From: Bacteroidia bacterium
GTDB lineage: Bacteria; Bacteroidota; Bacteroidia; Flavobacteriales; Flavobacteriaceae
DNA length: 64,000 nucleotides
Assembly (NCBI GenBank): GCA_030427985.1
Contig: JAUIBH010000001.1
Coordinates: 1 to 64,000, forward strand
Direction of reading: 5' to 3'
In this document: one piece after another, positions 7,968-15,576 of the stretch
Layout: every line of letters starts with the position of its first letter
Position numbering within the stretch: the first letter of the stretch is position 1
Notes under the pieces: model-generated
What the model was told of the DNA's origin: nothing
Database searches by the model: none
What the model saw: only the letters and a program-made list of their open reading frames with translations
Translations under genes and position numbers: made by a program

Positions 7968-9647
7968 ATGAAAAAAATTATATTTTGTTTGGCACTCATG
8001 GCCTTGATTTTCGGTTGTAATGATTCTGAAAAACAACCAATTGAAGATAAATTACCAAAAATCATCAATCCTAAATTGGATTTTAAACCCAATATAGTAT
8101 GGATTGTTGCCGAAGATTTAAGTCCATACATTCCGGCCTTTGGGGATAGCACCATTGTAACACCTACTTTGAACCAATTGGCAGCTGAAGGTGTTTGTTA
8201 CGATAATTTTTTTTCGCCCCATCCAGTTTGTGCTCCGGCACGTGCTTCCATCATTACTGGGATGTATGCCAATAGCATAGGAGCCAGTCACATGCGCACC
8301 GGGCCTTGGTTTAGTGATACGGTCTCAGAGGAAGTCATTAAAAACTATATACACAAACCTGCAGAAAATAGCAACTATGAGGCTGTTCCCCCTGCCGAGG
8401 TGAAAATGTTTACAGAATACATCCGCTCTGCCGGTTACTATTGCACCAACAACAAAAAAGAAGATTACCAGTTCAGAAAAACAATGACGGCTTGGGATGA
8501 AAGCAATGACTCGGCACATTGGAGAAATCGACCCGATAACACCCCATTTTTTTCCGTTTTTAATATTGAGGTGACCCATGAATCCAGAATTTGGTCAAAA
8601 GCCAGTGATTCCCTTTGGGTAAATGAAGACTTGGAGGTTACAGTGCCACCCTATCTTCCAGACACGGAAGTGGGCAAAAAGGATATTAGGCGTATGTACT
8701 CCAACATTTTGGAAATGGACTACAAAGTCGGTGAAATTCTAAAAGAATTGAAATCAGATGGATTACTAGACAGCACCATTGTGGTATGGCATACCGATCA
8801 TGGAGGCCCCCTACCGCGGCAAAAAAGGCTGTTGTACGATAGCGGATTAAAGGTGCCCATGATCATTCGTTTTCCGAATGGGGAATTTCATGGCCTTCGG
8901 GATAACCGAATCATAAGTTTTATTGATTTAGCACCCACTGTACTTTCCTTGGCCGGGATTGAACCTCCAAACTATATGGAGGGCAAGGCTTTCTTGGGTG
9001 AGTTTATGCGAAATGAAGAACCTAAATATGCCTTTGGTGCTGCAGACCGTTTTGATGAATTTACCGATCATATGCGCTCTGTTAGAGACAAAAAGTTTAA
9101 ATACATTAAAAATTATGAACCAGACAAACCGGTGTATTCAGATGTAGCATATCGGAAACAAATGCCCATAATGCAGGAACTGCTAAGGTTAAAGAATCAA
9201 AATCAATTGACACCGTCACAAGCCCTGTGGTTTAATAGTCAAAAAGCCGAAGAAGAGCTCTACGATTTGGAAAATGATCCCCATGAACTCAATAATCTAG
9301 CTGGAAATCCAGAATATAAGGACCAATTGGAAAAGATGAGGCAGGCCTGCAATGATTGGATCAAAGAAATTGGGGATACAGGATTGCAGCCTGAAAGTGA
9401 ACTCATTGAAAGTTTCTGGCCCAACCAAGAGCAACCCTTGACCGCAAACCCCAAACTGGAGTTTATAGATGGCACATTACATATATCTTGTTCTACTGAA
9501 GGAGCGTCAATAGGGTATCGGTATAATTCAGGTAGTCCGTGGAAAATCTATAACAGCCCCATTCAGGTTCCATCAAATCAACAGATTGAAATCGTAGCAG
9601 ATAGGATTGGCTATAAAAGAAGTGATACCATAACCTTTAAACCCTGA
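7968..9647 (+). CDS. Sulfatase family lipoprotein
   Basis: A 559-residue arylsulfatase-type enzyme that removes sulfate esters, probably from algal or animal polysaccharides. The N-terminus is a lipoprotein signal with Cys17. The formylglycine site is C88-A-P-A-R92 in the Cys form, so an activating enzyme is needed; none is seen in the window. Metal and catalytic motifs include VAEDLSP (E49-D50) and HTDHGGP. The last 60 residues (from about 500) resemble the short chitobiase C-terminal beta domain. No SusC/SusD pair or other polysaccharide genes are nearby, so the substrate cannot be assigned. It runs in the same direction as the TauE-like gene. Confidence 0.93.
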   Translation: MKKIIFCLALMALIFGCNDSEKQPIEDKLPKIINPKLDFKPNIVWIVAEDLSPYIPAFGDSTIVTPTLNQLAAEGVCYDNFFSPHPVCAPARASIITGMYANSIGASHMRTGPWFSDTVSEEVIKNYIHKPAENSNYEAVPPAEVKMFTEYIRSAGYYCTNNKKEDYQFRKTMTAWDESNDSAHWRNRPDNTPFFSVFNIEVTHESRIWSKASDSLWVNEDLEVTVPPYLPDTEVGKKDIRRMYSNILEMDYKVGEILKELKSDGLLDSTIVVWHTDHGGPLPRQKRLLYDSGLKVPMIIRFPNGEFHGLRDNRIISFIDLAPTVLSLAGIEPPNYMEGKAFLGEFMRNEEPKYAFGAADRFDEFTDHMRSVRDKKFKYIKNYEPDKPVYSDVAYRKQMPIMQELLRLKNQNQLTPSQALWFNSQKAEEELYDLENDPHELNNLAGNPEYKDQLEKMRQACNDWIKEIGDTGLQPESELIESFWPNQEQPLTANPKLEFIDGTLHISCSTEGASIGYRYNSGSPWKIYNSPIQVPSNQQIEIVADRIGYKRSDTITFKP

Positions 9648-9694
9648 AATTATTGGGAATACAATAGTTCATGCTTTTTTGACTCCGATATAAA

Positions 9695-10189
9695 CTAATC
9701 TTCAAGGGAATAATTTTCTCCCAGTTGATCCAATACGGCCAAAAAAGTTGCAAATTCAGAGGGTTGTAGGTTTTTAACCGCCAATTTTCGCAATTGAAGT
9801 GCTTTGGGCATCACCAAATCGATTACCGCTTGACCTTCGGGGGTCAATTCCAACTTAAATCGCTTTTGATCACCCTCAAAACGGGCCTTGCTCACCCAGC
9901 CTTTGCGTTCCAACCCACCAATTACGCGCGATGTGGTGGCCCGGTTTCGGAAGTTGCTCTGCACTATGTCACGTTGACTGGCCTCGTCACCCAACTCATA
10001 AATTCGATGCAAGATAACCCATTGCTCAATGGTCATCGCTACATCTAATTCTTCAAAAGCATGTAAATAGGCAAATTGGATTTTTCGGAGCACCAAGTCC
10101 AAGTGCAGTCCTATCCCCTGTATTTCATCTATGTGATTGAGCATTTCTAAACAGTTCCCACAAAAATAGGGATTCATTTTGGATGACAT
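9695..10189 (-). CDS. MarR family regulator, likely repressor of tyrosine catabolism
   Basis: A 164-residue MarR-type winged-helix protein. The HTH spans about residues 70-125 (SQRDIVQSNFRNRATTSRVI, then a wing around FEGDQKRFKLELTPEG). It is divergent from hpd, with a 131-base gap holding a perfect 18-bp palindrome over the hpd promoter. MarR proteins commonly repress the divergent operon and release DNA on binding an aromatic ligand, so homogentisate or 4-hydroxyphenylpyruvate sensing is likely, by inference. The N-terminal CGNC is unusual, and the true start could be the ATG at 10144. Confidence 0.9.
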   Translation of the reverse strand: MSSKMNPYFCGNCLEMLNHIDEIQGIGLHLDLVLRKIQFAYLHAFEELDVAMTIEQWVILHRIYELGDEASQRDIVQSNFRNRATTSRVIGGLERKGWVSKARFEGDQKRFKLELTPEGQAVIDLVMPKALQLRKLAVKNLQPSEFATFLAVLDQLGENYSLED

Positions 10190-10246
10190 TCCATGGACTA
10201 CCCATCAACAATGCCAATTTTAACCTAAAATTTAGTTCAGAAATAC

Positions 10247-10290
10247 TTGGGATAATCCAAAAAAAGTTATTTTTGTTGCATTAGCAACAA
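10247..10290 (+). promoter_or_regulatory. hpd promoter with overlapping MarR-type operator
   Basis: A -33-like TTGG at 10247-10250 and a perfect -7 box TATTTTTG at 10268-10275 are separated by 17 bases. The palindrome TTGTTGC-ATTA-GCAACAA at 10273-10290 overlaps the -7 box and covers the expected start of transcription, which is the right place for repression by the divergent MarR protein. Confidence 0.75.
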
Positions 10291-10320
10291 TTTTGACTCA
10301 ACACATAAAAATTTACTGAT

Positions 10321-11454
10321 ATGGAAACAGCAACACTTCCAAAATCATCGGACAAAGCGCAAGACTTTATGCCCATTAATGGTACAGACTACATAGAACT
10401 GTATGTAGGCAACTCTAAACAAGCAGCGCATTTTTACAAGACCGCTTTTGGGTTTCAATCCTTGGCCTATGCCGGGTTGGAAACCGGTTTAAAAGACCGC
10501 GAAAGTTATGTGGTGGTCCAGGATAAAATTCGGCTTGTACTCACCTCTCCCTTAAAGAGCGGTACTGAAATCGGCAAACATATTGATAACCATGGCGATG
10601 GTGTAAAAGTGGTTGCCCTTTGGGTGGATGATGCCACGTATGCCTATAATGCCGCCATGGAAAGAGGGGCTAAATCCTATATGGAGCCCAAAGTGGAAAA
10701 GGATGCGAAAGGAAAAGTGGTGCGTTCCGGAATCTACACCTACGGTGAGACAGTCCATATTTTTGTGGAGCGAAAAGATTATGAAGGCGTTTTTCTTCCC
10801 GGGTTCAAAAAATGGGAAACCCCAGATTACAATCCCACCTCAACAGGACTTAAGTATGTAGACCACATGGTAGGCAATGTGGGTTGGAACAAAATGAACC
10901 ACTGGGTCAATTTTTATGAAGATGTACTGGGTTTCAAAAACATCCTTTCGTTTGATGACAAGGACATTTCCACCGAGTACACTGCTTTGATGAGTAAAGT
11001 GATGAGCAACGGGAACGGACGCATTAAATTCCCAATCAATGAGCCTGCTGAAGGGAAGAAAAAGTCGCAAGTAGAGGAATATCTGGATTTTTACGAAGGT
11101 GAAGGTGTGCAACATATTGCCGTGGCCACAGATGATATCATCCAAACCGTCCGCGACCTTAAAAGTCGTGGCGTGGAATTCCTCCGTGTTCCTGATACCT
11201 ATTATGATGTTGTTTCAGAACGTGTGGGAGAAATTGACGAGGATATTGCTCCATTAAAAGAGTTGGGCATCTTGGTAGATCGTGATGATGAAGGGTATTT
11301 ACTTCAAATATTCACTAGACCAGTGGAGCCCAGACCTACCATGTTCTTCGAAATCATCCAAAGAAAGGGCGCACAATCGTTTGGAAAAGGTAACTTTAAG
11401 GCACTGTTCGAAGCCATTGAACGTGAGCAAGAACTTCGAGGAACTTTGCATTAA
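10321..11454 (+). CDS. hpd: 4-hydroxyphenylpyruvate dioxygenase
   Basis: This iron enzyme turns 4-hydroxyphenylpyruvate into homogentisate, the second step of tyrosine breakdown. The protein has 377 residues and two vicinal-oxygen-chelate domains (about 20-150 and 178-335). The iron ligands are H182 (VDHMVGNV), H265 (GVQHIAVAT) and E344 (FFEIIQR). Length and motifs are normal for the family. It is the first gene of a same-direction run with hmgA, fahA and a flavin reductase, so the operon can take tyrosine carbon to fumarate and acetoacetate. Control by the divergent MarR protein is inferred from the promoter palindrome. Confidence 0.97.
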   Translation: METATLPKSSDKAQDFMPINGTDYIELYVGNSKQAAHFYKTAFGFQSLAYAGLETGLKDRESYVVVQDKIRLVLTSPLKSGTEIGKHIDNHGDGVKVVALWVDDATYAYNAAMERGAKSYMEPKVEKDAKGKVVRSGIYTYGETVHIFVERKDYEGVFLPGFKKWETPDYNPTSTGLKYVDHMVGNVGWNKMNHWVNFYEDVLGFKNILSFDDKDISTEYTALMSKVMSNGNGRIKFPINEPAEGKKKSQVEEYLDFYEGEGVQHIAVATDDIIQTVRDLKSRGVEFLRVPDTYYDVVSERVGEIDEDIAPLKELGILVDRDDEGYLLQIFTRPVEPRPTMFFEIIQRKGAQSFGKGNFKALFEAIEREQELRGTLH

Positions 11455-11463
11455 TCATAGTTA

Positions 11464-11529
11464 TGAGTGATGAGTGTTGAGTTATGAATTTTTAAACTCT
11501 GAACTCTGAACTCCTAACTCTAAACTGAG
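11464..11529. repeat. Two opposed arrays of 7-bp repeats
   Basis: Between hpd and hmgA, four units of the TGAGTGA type (11464-11491) are followed by five units of the AACTCTG type (11495-11529). The arrays run in opposite sense and could fold into an imperfect hairpin in the message. Confidence 0.7.
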
Positions 11530-11534
11530 AAAAA

Positions 11535-12692
11535 ATGCCCATCTATCACAAACTTGGAAAAATTCCGCAAAAACGGCATACTCAATTTGAGAAGCCCGAT
11601 GGCGGTCTCTATTACGAGCAGCTTTTTGGAACCATTGGTTTTGATGGGATGTCTTCCCTGCTCTACCATATCCACCGCCCTACACAGGTGAAGGAAATTG
11701 GAAAAGCCTTGGATGTAAGCCCAAAAAATGCAGTGGAGAAGAACATCACCAGCAGAAAATTAATTGGTTTTGATGTTCAACCTAAAGATGATTTTTTGGA
11801 GGCACGCGAACCCCTTTTGGTGAACAATGACGTTCATATTGGTTTGGCAGCGCCGAGAAAATCTGTCACGGATTACTTTTATAAAAATGCGGATGCGGAT
11901 GAGATGCTCTTTATCCATAAAGGCTCAGGAACCCTAAAAACCTTTTTGGGAAATATTCCATTTGAATATGGGGATTACCTTATCATTCCGCGGGGTATGA
12001 TTTATCAGATTGAATTTAATACGGAGGACAACCGCATTTTGTATGCCGAATCCTTCCATCCGATTTACACCCCAAAACGATACCGAAATTGGTTTGGGCA
12101 ATTGTTGGAGCACTCTCCTTTCTGTGAGCGCGACTACAAACTGCCACAAGATTTGGAAGCCCATGATGAAAAAGGGGAGTTTTTGATGAAAGTCAAAAAA
12201 CAGGGCATGTTGCACCAACTCGTTTACGCCACACATCCTTTTGATGTTGTGGGTTGGGATGGGTATAATTTTCCCTACGGATTCTCCATCCATAATTTTG
12301 AACCTATTACCGGCCGTGTACACCAACCGCCACCGGTGCACCAAACTTTTGAGACCGGTGCATTTGTCATCTGTTCGTTCTGCCCAAGATTGTACGATTA
12401 TCATCCCAAGGCCATTCCCGCGCCCTACAACCACTCCAATATCGATTCTGATGAAGTGCTGTATTACGTGGACGGTGATTTCATGAGTCGAACTGGAATT
12501 GGTCCGGGGTACATTTCGTTGCACCCGGCGGGAATTCCACATGGACCACACCCTGGAACCTACGAGGCCAGTGTTGGCAAAAAAGGAACAGAAGAGTTGG
12601 CCGTGATGATAGACACCTTCAAACCCCTAAAAGTTACTGAAAATGCCCTCAAGATTGATGATGGTAAATATTATAAATCTTGGGTGGAGTAG
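11535..12692 (+). CDS. hmgA: Homogentisate 1,2-dioxygenase
   Basis: A cupin-fold iron dioxygenase that opens the homogentisate ring to maleylacetoacetate. It has 385 residues, the shorter bacterial class. The active-site region is HQPPPVHQTFETG (263-275) followed by NHSNIDSDE (299-307) and HPAGIPHGPH (330-339), which supply the His/Glu ligands. It sits 80 bases after hpd across the 7-bp repeat arrays and 43 bases before fahA. No separate maleylacetoacetate isomerase gene is present in the cluster, so that step is done elsewhere or without an enzyme. Confidence 0.96.
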   Translation: MPIYHKLGKIPQKRHTQFEKPDGGLYYEQLFGTIGFDGMSSLLYHIHRPTQVKEIGKALDVSPKNAVEKNITSRKLIGFDVQPKDDFLEAREPLLVNNDVHIGLAAPRKSVTDYFYKNADADEMLFIHKGSGTLKTFLGNIPFEYGDYLIIPRGMIYQIEFNTEDNRILYAESFHPIYTPKRYRNWFGQLLEHSPFCERDYKLPQDLEAHDEKGEFLMKVKKQGMLHQLVYATHPFDVVGWDGYNFPYGFSIHNFEPITGRVHQPPPVHQTFETGAFVICSFCPRLYDYHPKAIPAPYNHSNIDSDEVLYYVDGDFMSRTGIGPGYISLHPAGIPHGPHPGTYEASVGKKGTEELAVMIDTFKPLKVTENALKIDDGKYYKSWVE

Positions 12693-12698
12693 AAATAG

Positions 12699-12718
12699 AT
12701 TCCCGTCTTCACGGGATT
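12699..12718. repeat. Short palindromic repeat, TCCCGT-CTTC-ACGGGA type
   Basis: A perfect 6-bp GC-rich stem with a CTTC loop (12701-12716) lies in the hmgA-fahA gap. A degenerate copy is at 16815-16834. There is no T tract, so it is a repeat element rather than a typical terminator. Confidence 0.65.
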
Positions 12719-12735
12719 AATCTAAAATACAATGC

Positions 12736-13956
12736 ATGATCATAGATATACCTGAAAATTCAGATTTTTCAATTCATAATATTCCCTTTGGCATTTTCTC
12801 CACCAAAGACAGAAGTCCGCGTGTGGGGGTGGCCGTAGGCGACCATATCTTAGACTTGGCCGCTGTGGCTGAATTGGATGTATTTGATTTCAATACTGCC
12901 GTATTGGAAAAGGATACGCTCAACGATTTTATTTCCTTGGGAAAAGAAATCACTTCCCGAGTACGGAAAAAGATTCAGTACTGGCTCAAGGATGATACCT
13001 CCGAGCTAGCTGGGAAACCAGAACTTTTCGTAAAACAATCCGATGCCCGGATGCACATGCCCATTCAAATTGGAGACTATACCGATTTTTATTCCAGCAT
13101 AGAACACGCCACCAATGTGGGTAAAATGTTCCGTGACCCCGAGAATGCCCTTTTGCCCAACTGGAAGCATATTCCTGTGGGGTATCACGGTAGGGCAAGC
13201 TCCATTATTGTAAGTGGACAACCCATCCATCGCCCTAAAGGGCAAACATTGCCCAAAGATGCCGATGCGCCCATTTTTGGTCCTACCCAACGCTTGGATT
13301 TTGAATTGGAAATGGGATTTGTCTGTGGAAAGGACACTAGCTTGGGGGATTCTGTTTCCACTGCTGAGGCTGAGGATTATATTTTTGGTTTGGTGCTGTT
13401 CAATGATTGGTCGGCCCGTGATATTCAAAAATGGGAATACGTGCCGTTAGGACCCTTTTTGGCAAAGAACTTTGCGTCTTCCATCTCCCCTTGGGTTGTG
13501 ACCTTGGAGGCTTTGGAACCTTTCCGGGTGGCAGGCCCCAAACAAGAACCCAAAGTACTCCCCTATTTGGAATATCCAGGGGTTAAAAATTATGACATTA
13601 ACTTGGAAGTGGGCATCACCCCAGAGGGAAGTGACGAAACCACCGTTTGCCATAGCAATTTCAAGCACATGTATTGGAACATGGCCCAGCAATTGGCCCA
13701 TCATACGGTCAATGGTTGTAACATACATGTGGGTGATGTGATGGCCTCCGGGACCATTTCGGGGAAGGACGAAAACAGTTACGGTTCCATGCTGGAACTG
13801 GCCTGGATGGGCACCAAACCCGTTACAATGAAGGATGGTTCCGAGCGGAAATTTATCCATGATGGAGATACGGTTACGCTTCGGGGTTACGCTAAAAATG
13901 GCGATATTCGGGTTGGATTTGGCGAGGTAACGACGAAAGTGTTGCCGGCTAAATAA
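12736..13956 (+). CDS. fahA: Fumarylacetoacetase
   Basis: The last enzyme of tyrosine breakdown, which cuts fumarylacetoacetate into fumarate and acetoacetate. It has 406 residues with an N-terminal SH3-like domain (about 10-115) and the FAH catalytic domain. Recognisable motifs include DFYSSIEHATNVG, HIPVGYHGRASS, the metal-site stretch FELEMGFV and FNDWSARDIQ. The length is normal. Its stop is followed at once by hairpin repeats (13961-14042), and the flavin reductase starts 140 bases on. Confidence 0.97.
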   Translation: MIIDIPENSDFSIHNIPFGIFSTKDRSPRVGVAVGDHILDLAAVAELDVFDFNTAVLEKDTLNDFISLGKEITSRVRKKIQYWLKDDTSELAGKPELFVKQSDARMHMPIQIGDYTDFYSSIEHATNVGKMFRDPENALLPNWKHIPVGYHGRASSIIVSGQPIHRPKGQTLPKDADAPIFGPTQRLDFELEMGFVCGKDTSLGDSVSTAEAEDYIFGLVLFNDWSARDIQKWEYVPLGPFLAKNFASSISPWVVTLEALEPFRVAGPKQEPKVLPYLEYPGVKNYDINLEVGITPEGSDETTVCHSNFKHMYWNMAQQLAHHTVNGCNIHVGDVMASGTISGKDENSYGSMLELAWMGTKPVTMKDGSERKFIHDGDTVTLRGYAKNGDIRVGFGEVTTKVLPAK

Positions 13957-13960
13957 TCTG

Positions 13961-14005
13961 GTAGCTGAGCACCCGCCTACCAGACGGACAGGGAGTCGAA
14001 GCTAC
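13961..14005 (-). repeat. TTCGACT...GCTCA hairpin repeat with 23-bp insert
   Basis: Read on the minus strand, the element is a 5-bp stem GTAGC/GCTAC around TTCGACT, a 23-bp GC-rich insert (13971-13993) and GCTCA. The insert matches 18 of 23 bases of the one at 36189-36211. Confidence 0.75.
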
Positions 14006-14018
14006 TGAATCTAGAATC

Positions 14019-14042
14019 GTGACTTCGACTACGCTCAGTCAC
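14019..14042 (+). repeat. TTCGACT...GCTCA hairpin repeat without insert
   Basis: The same core without the insert, closed by the different stem GTGAC/GTCAC, in opposite orientation to the copy 13 bases upstream. Confidence 0.75.
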
Positions 14043-14096
14043 CTAGACAAGAATAAGATAGATTTCCGACTACTCGGGAATGACATAACAGCAATT

Positions 14097-14966
14097 ATGA
14101 TCAAAACCATAGACCCAAGCCAAGTACCCCAACCCGAATTGCATAGCATTCTGTTGACCGCGGTAGCACCACGACCCATCTGTTTTGCCAGTACGGTGGA
14201 CAAGGAAGGAAACGTAAACCTGAGCCCGTTTAGTTTTTTTAATGTGTTCAGCTCCAATCCACCGGTGATGATATTTTCCCCATCCCGAAGCGGTCGGGAT
14301 AATTCCCTAAAACACACCCATGAAAATATCGTGGAAGTACCTGAAGTGACCATCAATATTGTGAACCATGACATGGTGGAGCAGATGTCGCTTTCCAGTA
14401 CGGCGTATGACAAAGGGGTGAACGAGTTTGTAAAAGCCGGATTTACCCAAGTCCCCAGTGAAAAGGTGAAACCACCCCGTGTTGGTGAAGCCCCTGTTTC
14501 ATTTGAATGTTCCGTAATAGAGGTCATTGAATTGGCCCAGACACCTGGAGCGGGTAATCTCATTATTGTAAAGGTGGAACTCATCCATGTGAATGAAGGT
14601 TATTTTACAGATGGCATCCTCGACACCGAAAAATTGGATTTAGTGGGTCGTATGGGTGGCAATTGGTATATCCGAGCTATCAAAGAATCTTTGTTTGAAG
14701 TGCCAAAACCACTCCGGACTCATGGCATTGGAGTAGATGCCCTGCCCAAGGGCATTCGAGAAAGTACCGTGCTGACAGGAAACAATTTGGGGCGATTGGG
14801 AAATTTGGAAAGCGTTCCTTCTACGAAGGAAATTAAAGCGGTTATTGAAAAGGAAGGACTGCAAAATGCTTCCAAAACCGAATTACACACCTTAGCAAAG
14901 CAGCTATTGGAAGAAGGAGATACCGTAAAGGCGATGGCGTATTTGTTGTTTGGGGAGAGTTTGTGA
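14097..14966 (+). CDS. Flavin reductase family protein (FMN-binding split barrel)
   Basis: A 289-residue protein with an N-terminal FMN-binding split-barrel domain of the flavin-reductase-like kind (about 10-190; LLTAVAPRPICFASTVD, then SPFSFFNVFSSNPP). It is often found next to homogentisate-pathway genes in Bacteroidetes, and its place here suggests a role in aromatic breakdown, but the substrate is unknown. An in-frame GTG at 14019 is rejected as start, because the stretch 14019-14042 is a hairpin repeat and the family begins near MIKTIDPSQV. The C-terminal 90 residues are specific to this subgroup. Confidence 0.9.
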   Translation: MIKTIDPSQVPQPELHSILLTAVAPRPICFASTVDKEGNVNLSPFSFFNVFSSNPPVMIFSPSRSGRDNSLKHTHENIVEVPEVTINIVNHDMVEQMSLSSTAYDKGVNEFVKAGFTQVPSEKVKPPRVGEAPVSFECSVIEVIELAQTPGAGNLIIVKVELIHVNEGYFTDGILDTEKLDLVGRMGGNWYIRAIKESLFEVPKPLRTHGIGVDALPKGIRESTVLTGNNLGRLGNLESVPSTKEIKAVIEKEGLQNASKTELHTLAKQLLEEGDTVKAMAYLLFGESL

Positions 14967-14985
14967 CTTTTAAATATGATTTCTT

Positions 14986-15029
14986 TATATGTCCATTTTT
15001 GCTAAATATAGACATATATTGTATTTTTG
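14986..15029 (+). promoter_or_regulatory. parDE promoter with flanking inverted repeat (candidate operator)
   Basis: A -33 TTTG (14998-15001) and a -7 TATTTTTG (15022-15029) are 20 bases apart. A perfect 8-bp inverted repeat, TATATGTC (14986-14993) and GACATATA (15011-15018), brackets the -33 box, which fits self-repression by the antitoxin. Confidence 0.65.
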
Positions 15030-15052
15030 ATTTATTAATAATTTGATTAGGG

Positions 15053-15277
15053 ATGAACATAAGTTTCACAAAAAAACAAGAAGAATATATCGCGAAACAA
15101 GTCGCGACTGGGGAATATCAAAACAATAGCGAGGTTATTCGTGACGCCTTACGTTTGCATAAAATTTACAGGGACAAAGTCATTGATGACCTTAGAAAGG
15201 AAATAGAAAAGGGTTGGAATGGGCCAGATAGTACCAGAACAATGGAAGATATTATTGCTTCAAAGAAAAATGCATGA
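15053..15277 (+). CDS. ParD-like antitoxin (type II)
   Basis: A 74-residue ribbon-helix-helix protein of the ParD/CopG kind. The N-terminal NISFTKKQEEYI strand and YQNNSEVIRDALR helix (residues 22-34) form the DNA-binding part; the C-terminal half is charged and probably wraps the toxin. It overlaps the toxin gene by four bases (ATGA), the usual arrangement for translational coupling. The predicted message starts about 18 bases before the ATG. Confidence 0.92.
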   Translation: MNISFTKKQEEYIAKQVATGEYQNNSEVIRDALRLHKIYRDKVIDDLRKEIEKGWNGPDSTRTMEDIIASKKNA

Positions 15278-15570
15278 TAAACGGATACGTTCTATCAGAA
15301 GAAGCAGACAATGATATTGAAGGTATTTTTGAATACGGCCAACTGCAATTTGGCACCTCTCAGGCAATTGAATACTTAATTGGCCTGAACAATCATTTCA
15401 ATGCAATTGCTGATAACCCACATATCGGGAAGGAAAGAAAAGAAATTAAGGATGGCCTTTTTAGTTTTCCTTATGCCTCCCATATCATATTTTATCGTAA
15501 AATGAGTGGATATGTGCGTATAGTACGAGTGCTGTACGGAGGAAGGGATTTGATAAAATTCTTAACCTGA
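15274..15570 (+). CDS. ParE-like toxin (type II)
   Basis: A 98-residue RelE/ParE-superfamily toxin. Family features are the N-terminal LSEEADNDIEGIFEYG, central NPHIGKERKEI and C-terminal HIIFYRKMSGYVRIVRVLYGGRD. ParE proteins poison DNA gyrase, while RelE relatives cut mRNA; the ParD partner favours the ParE group. The pair lies between the flavin reductase and an aminotransferase of the tyrosine cluster, with no mobile-element ends visible, so it is probably an insertion into an older gene order. Confidence 0.92.
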   Translation: MINGYVLSEEADNDIEGIFEYGQLQFGTSQAIEYLIGLNNHFNAIADNPHIGKERKEIKDGLFSFPYASHIIFYRKMSGYVRIVRVLYGGRDLIKFLT

Positions 15571-15576
15571 AGTTAA

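Noticed and set aside
11464-11529. CRISPR-like array
   Set aside because: Units are 7 bp, without spacers and in two opposite senses.
14019-14096. GTG at 14019 as start of the flavin reductase
   Set aside because: The first codons lie in a hairpin repeat and are not part of the family; ATG at 14097 fits.
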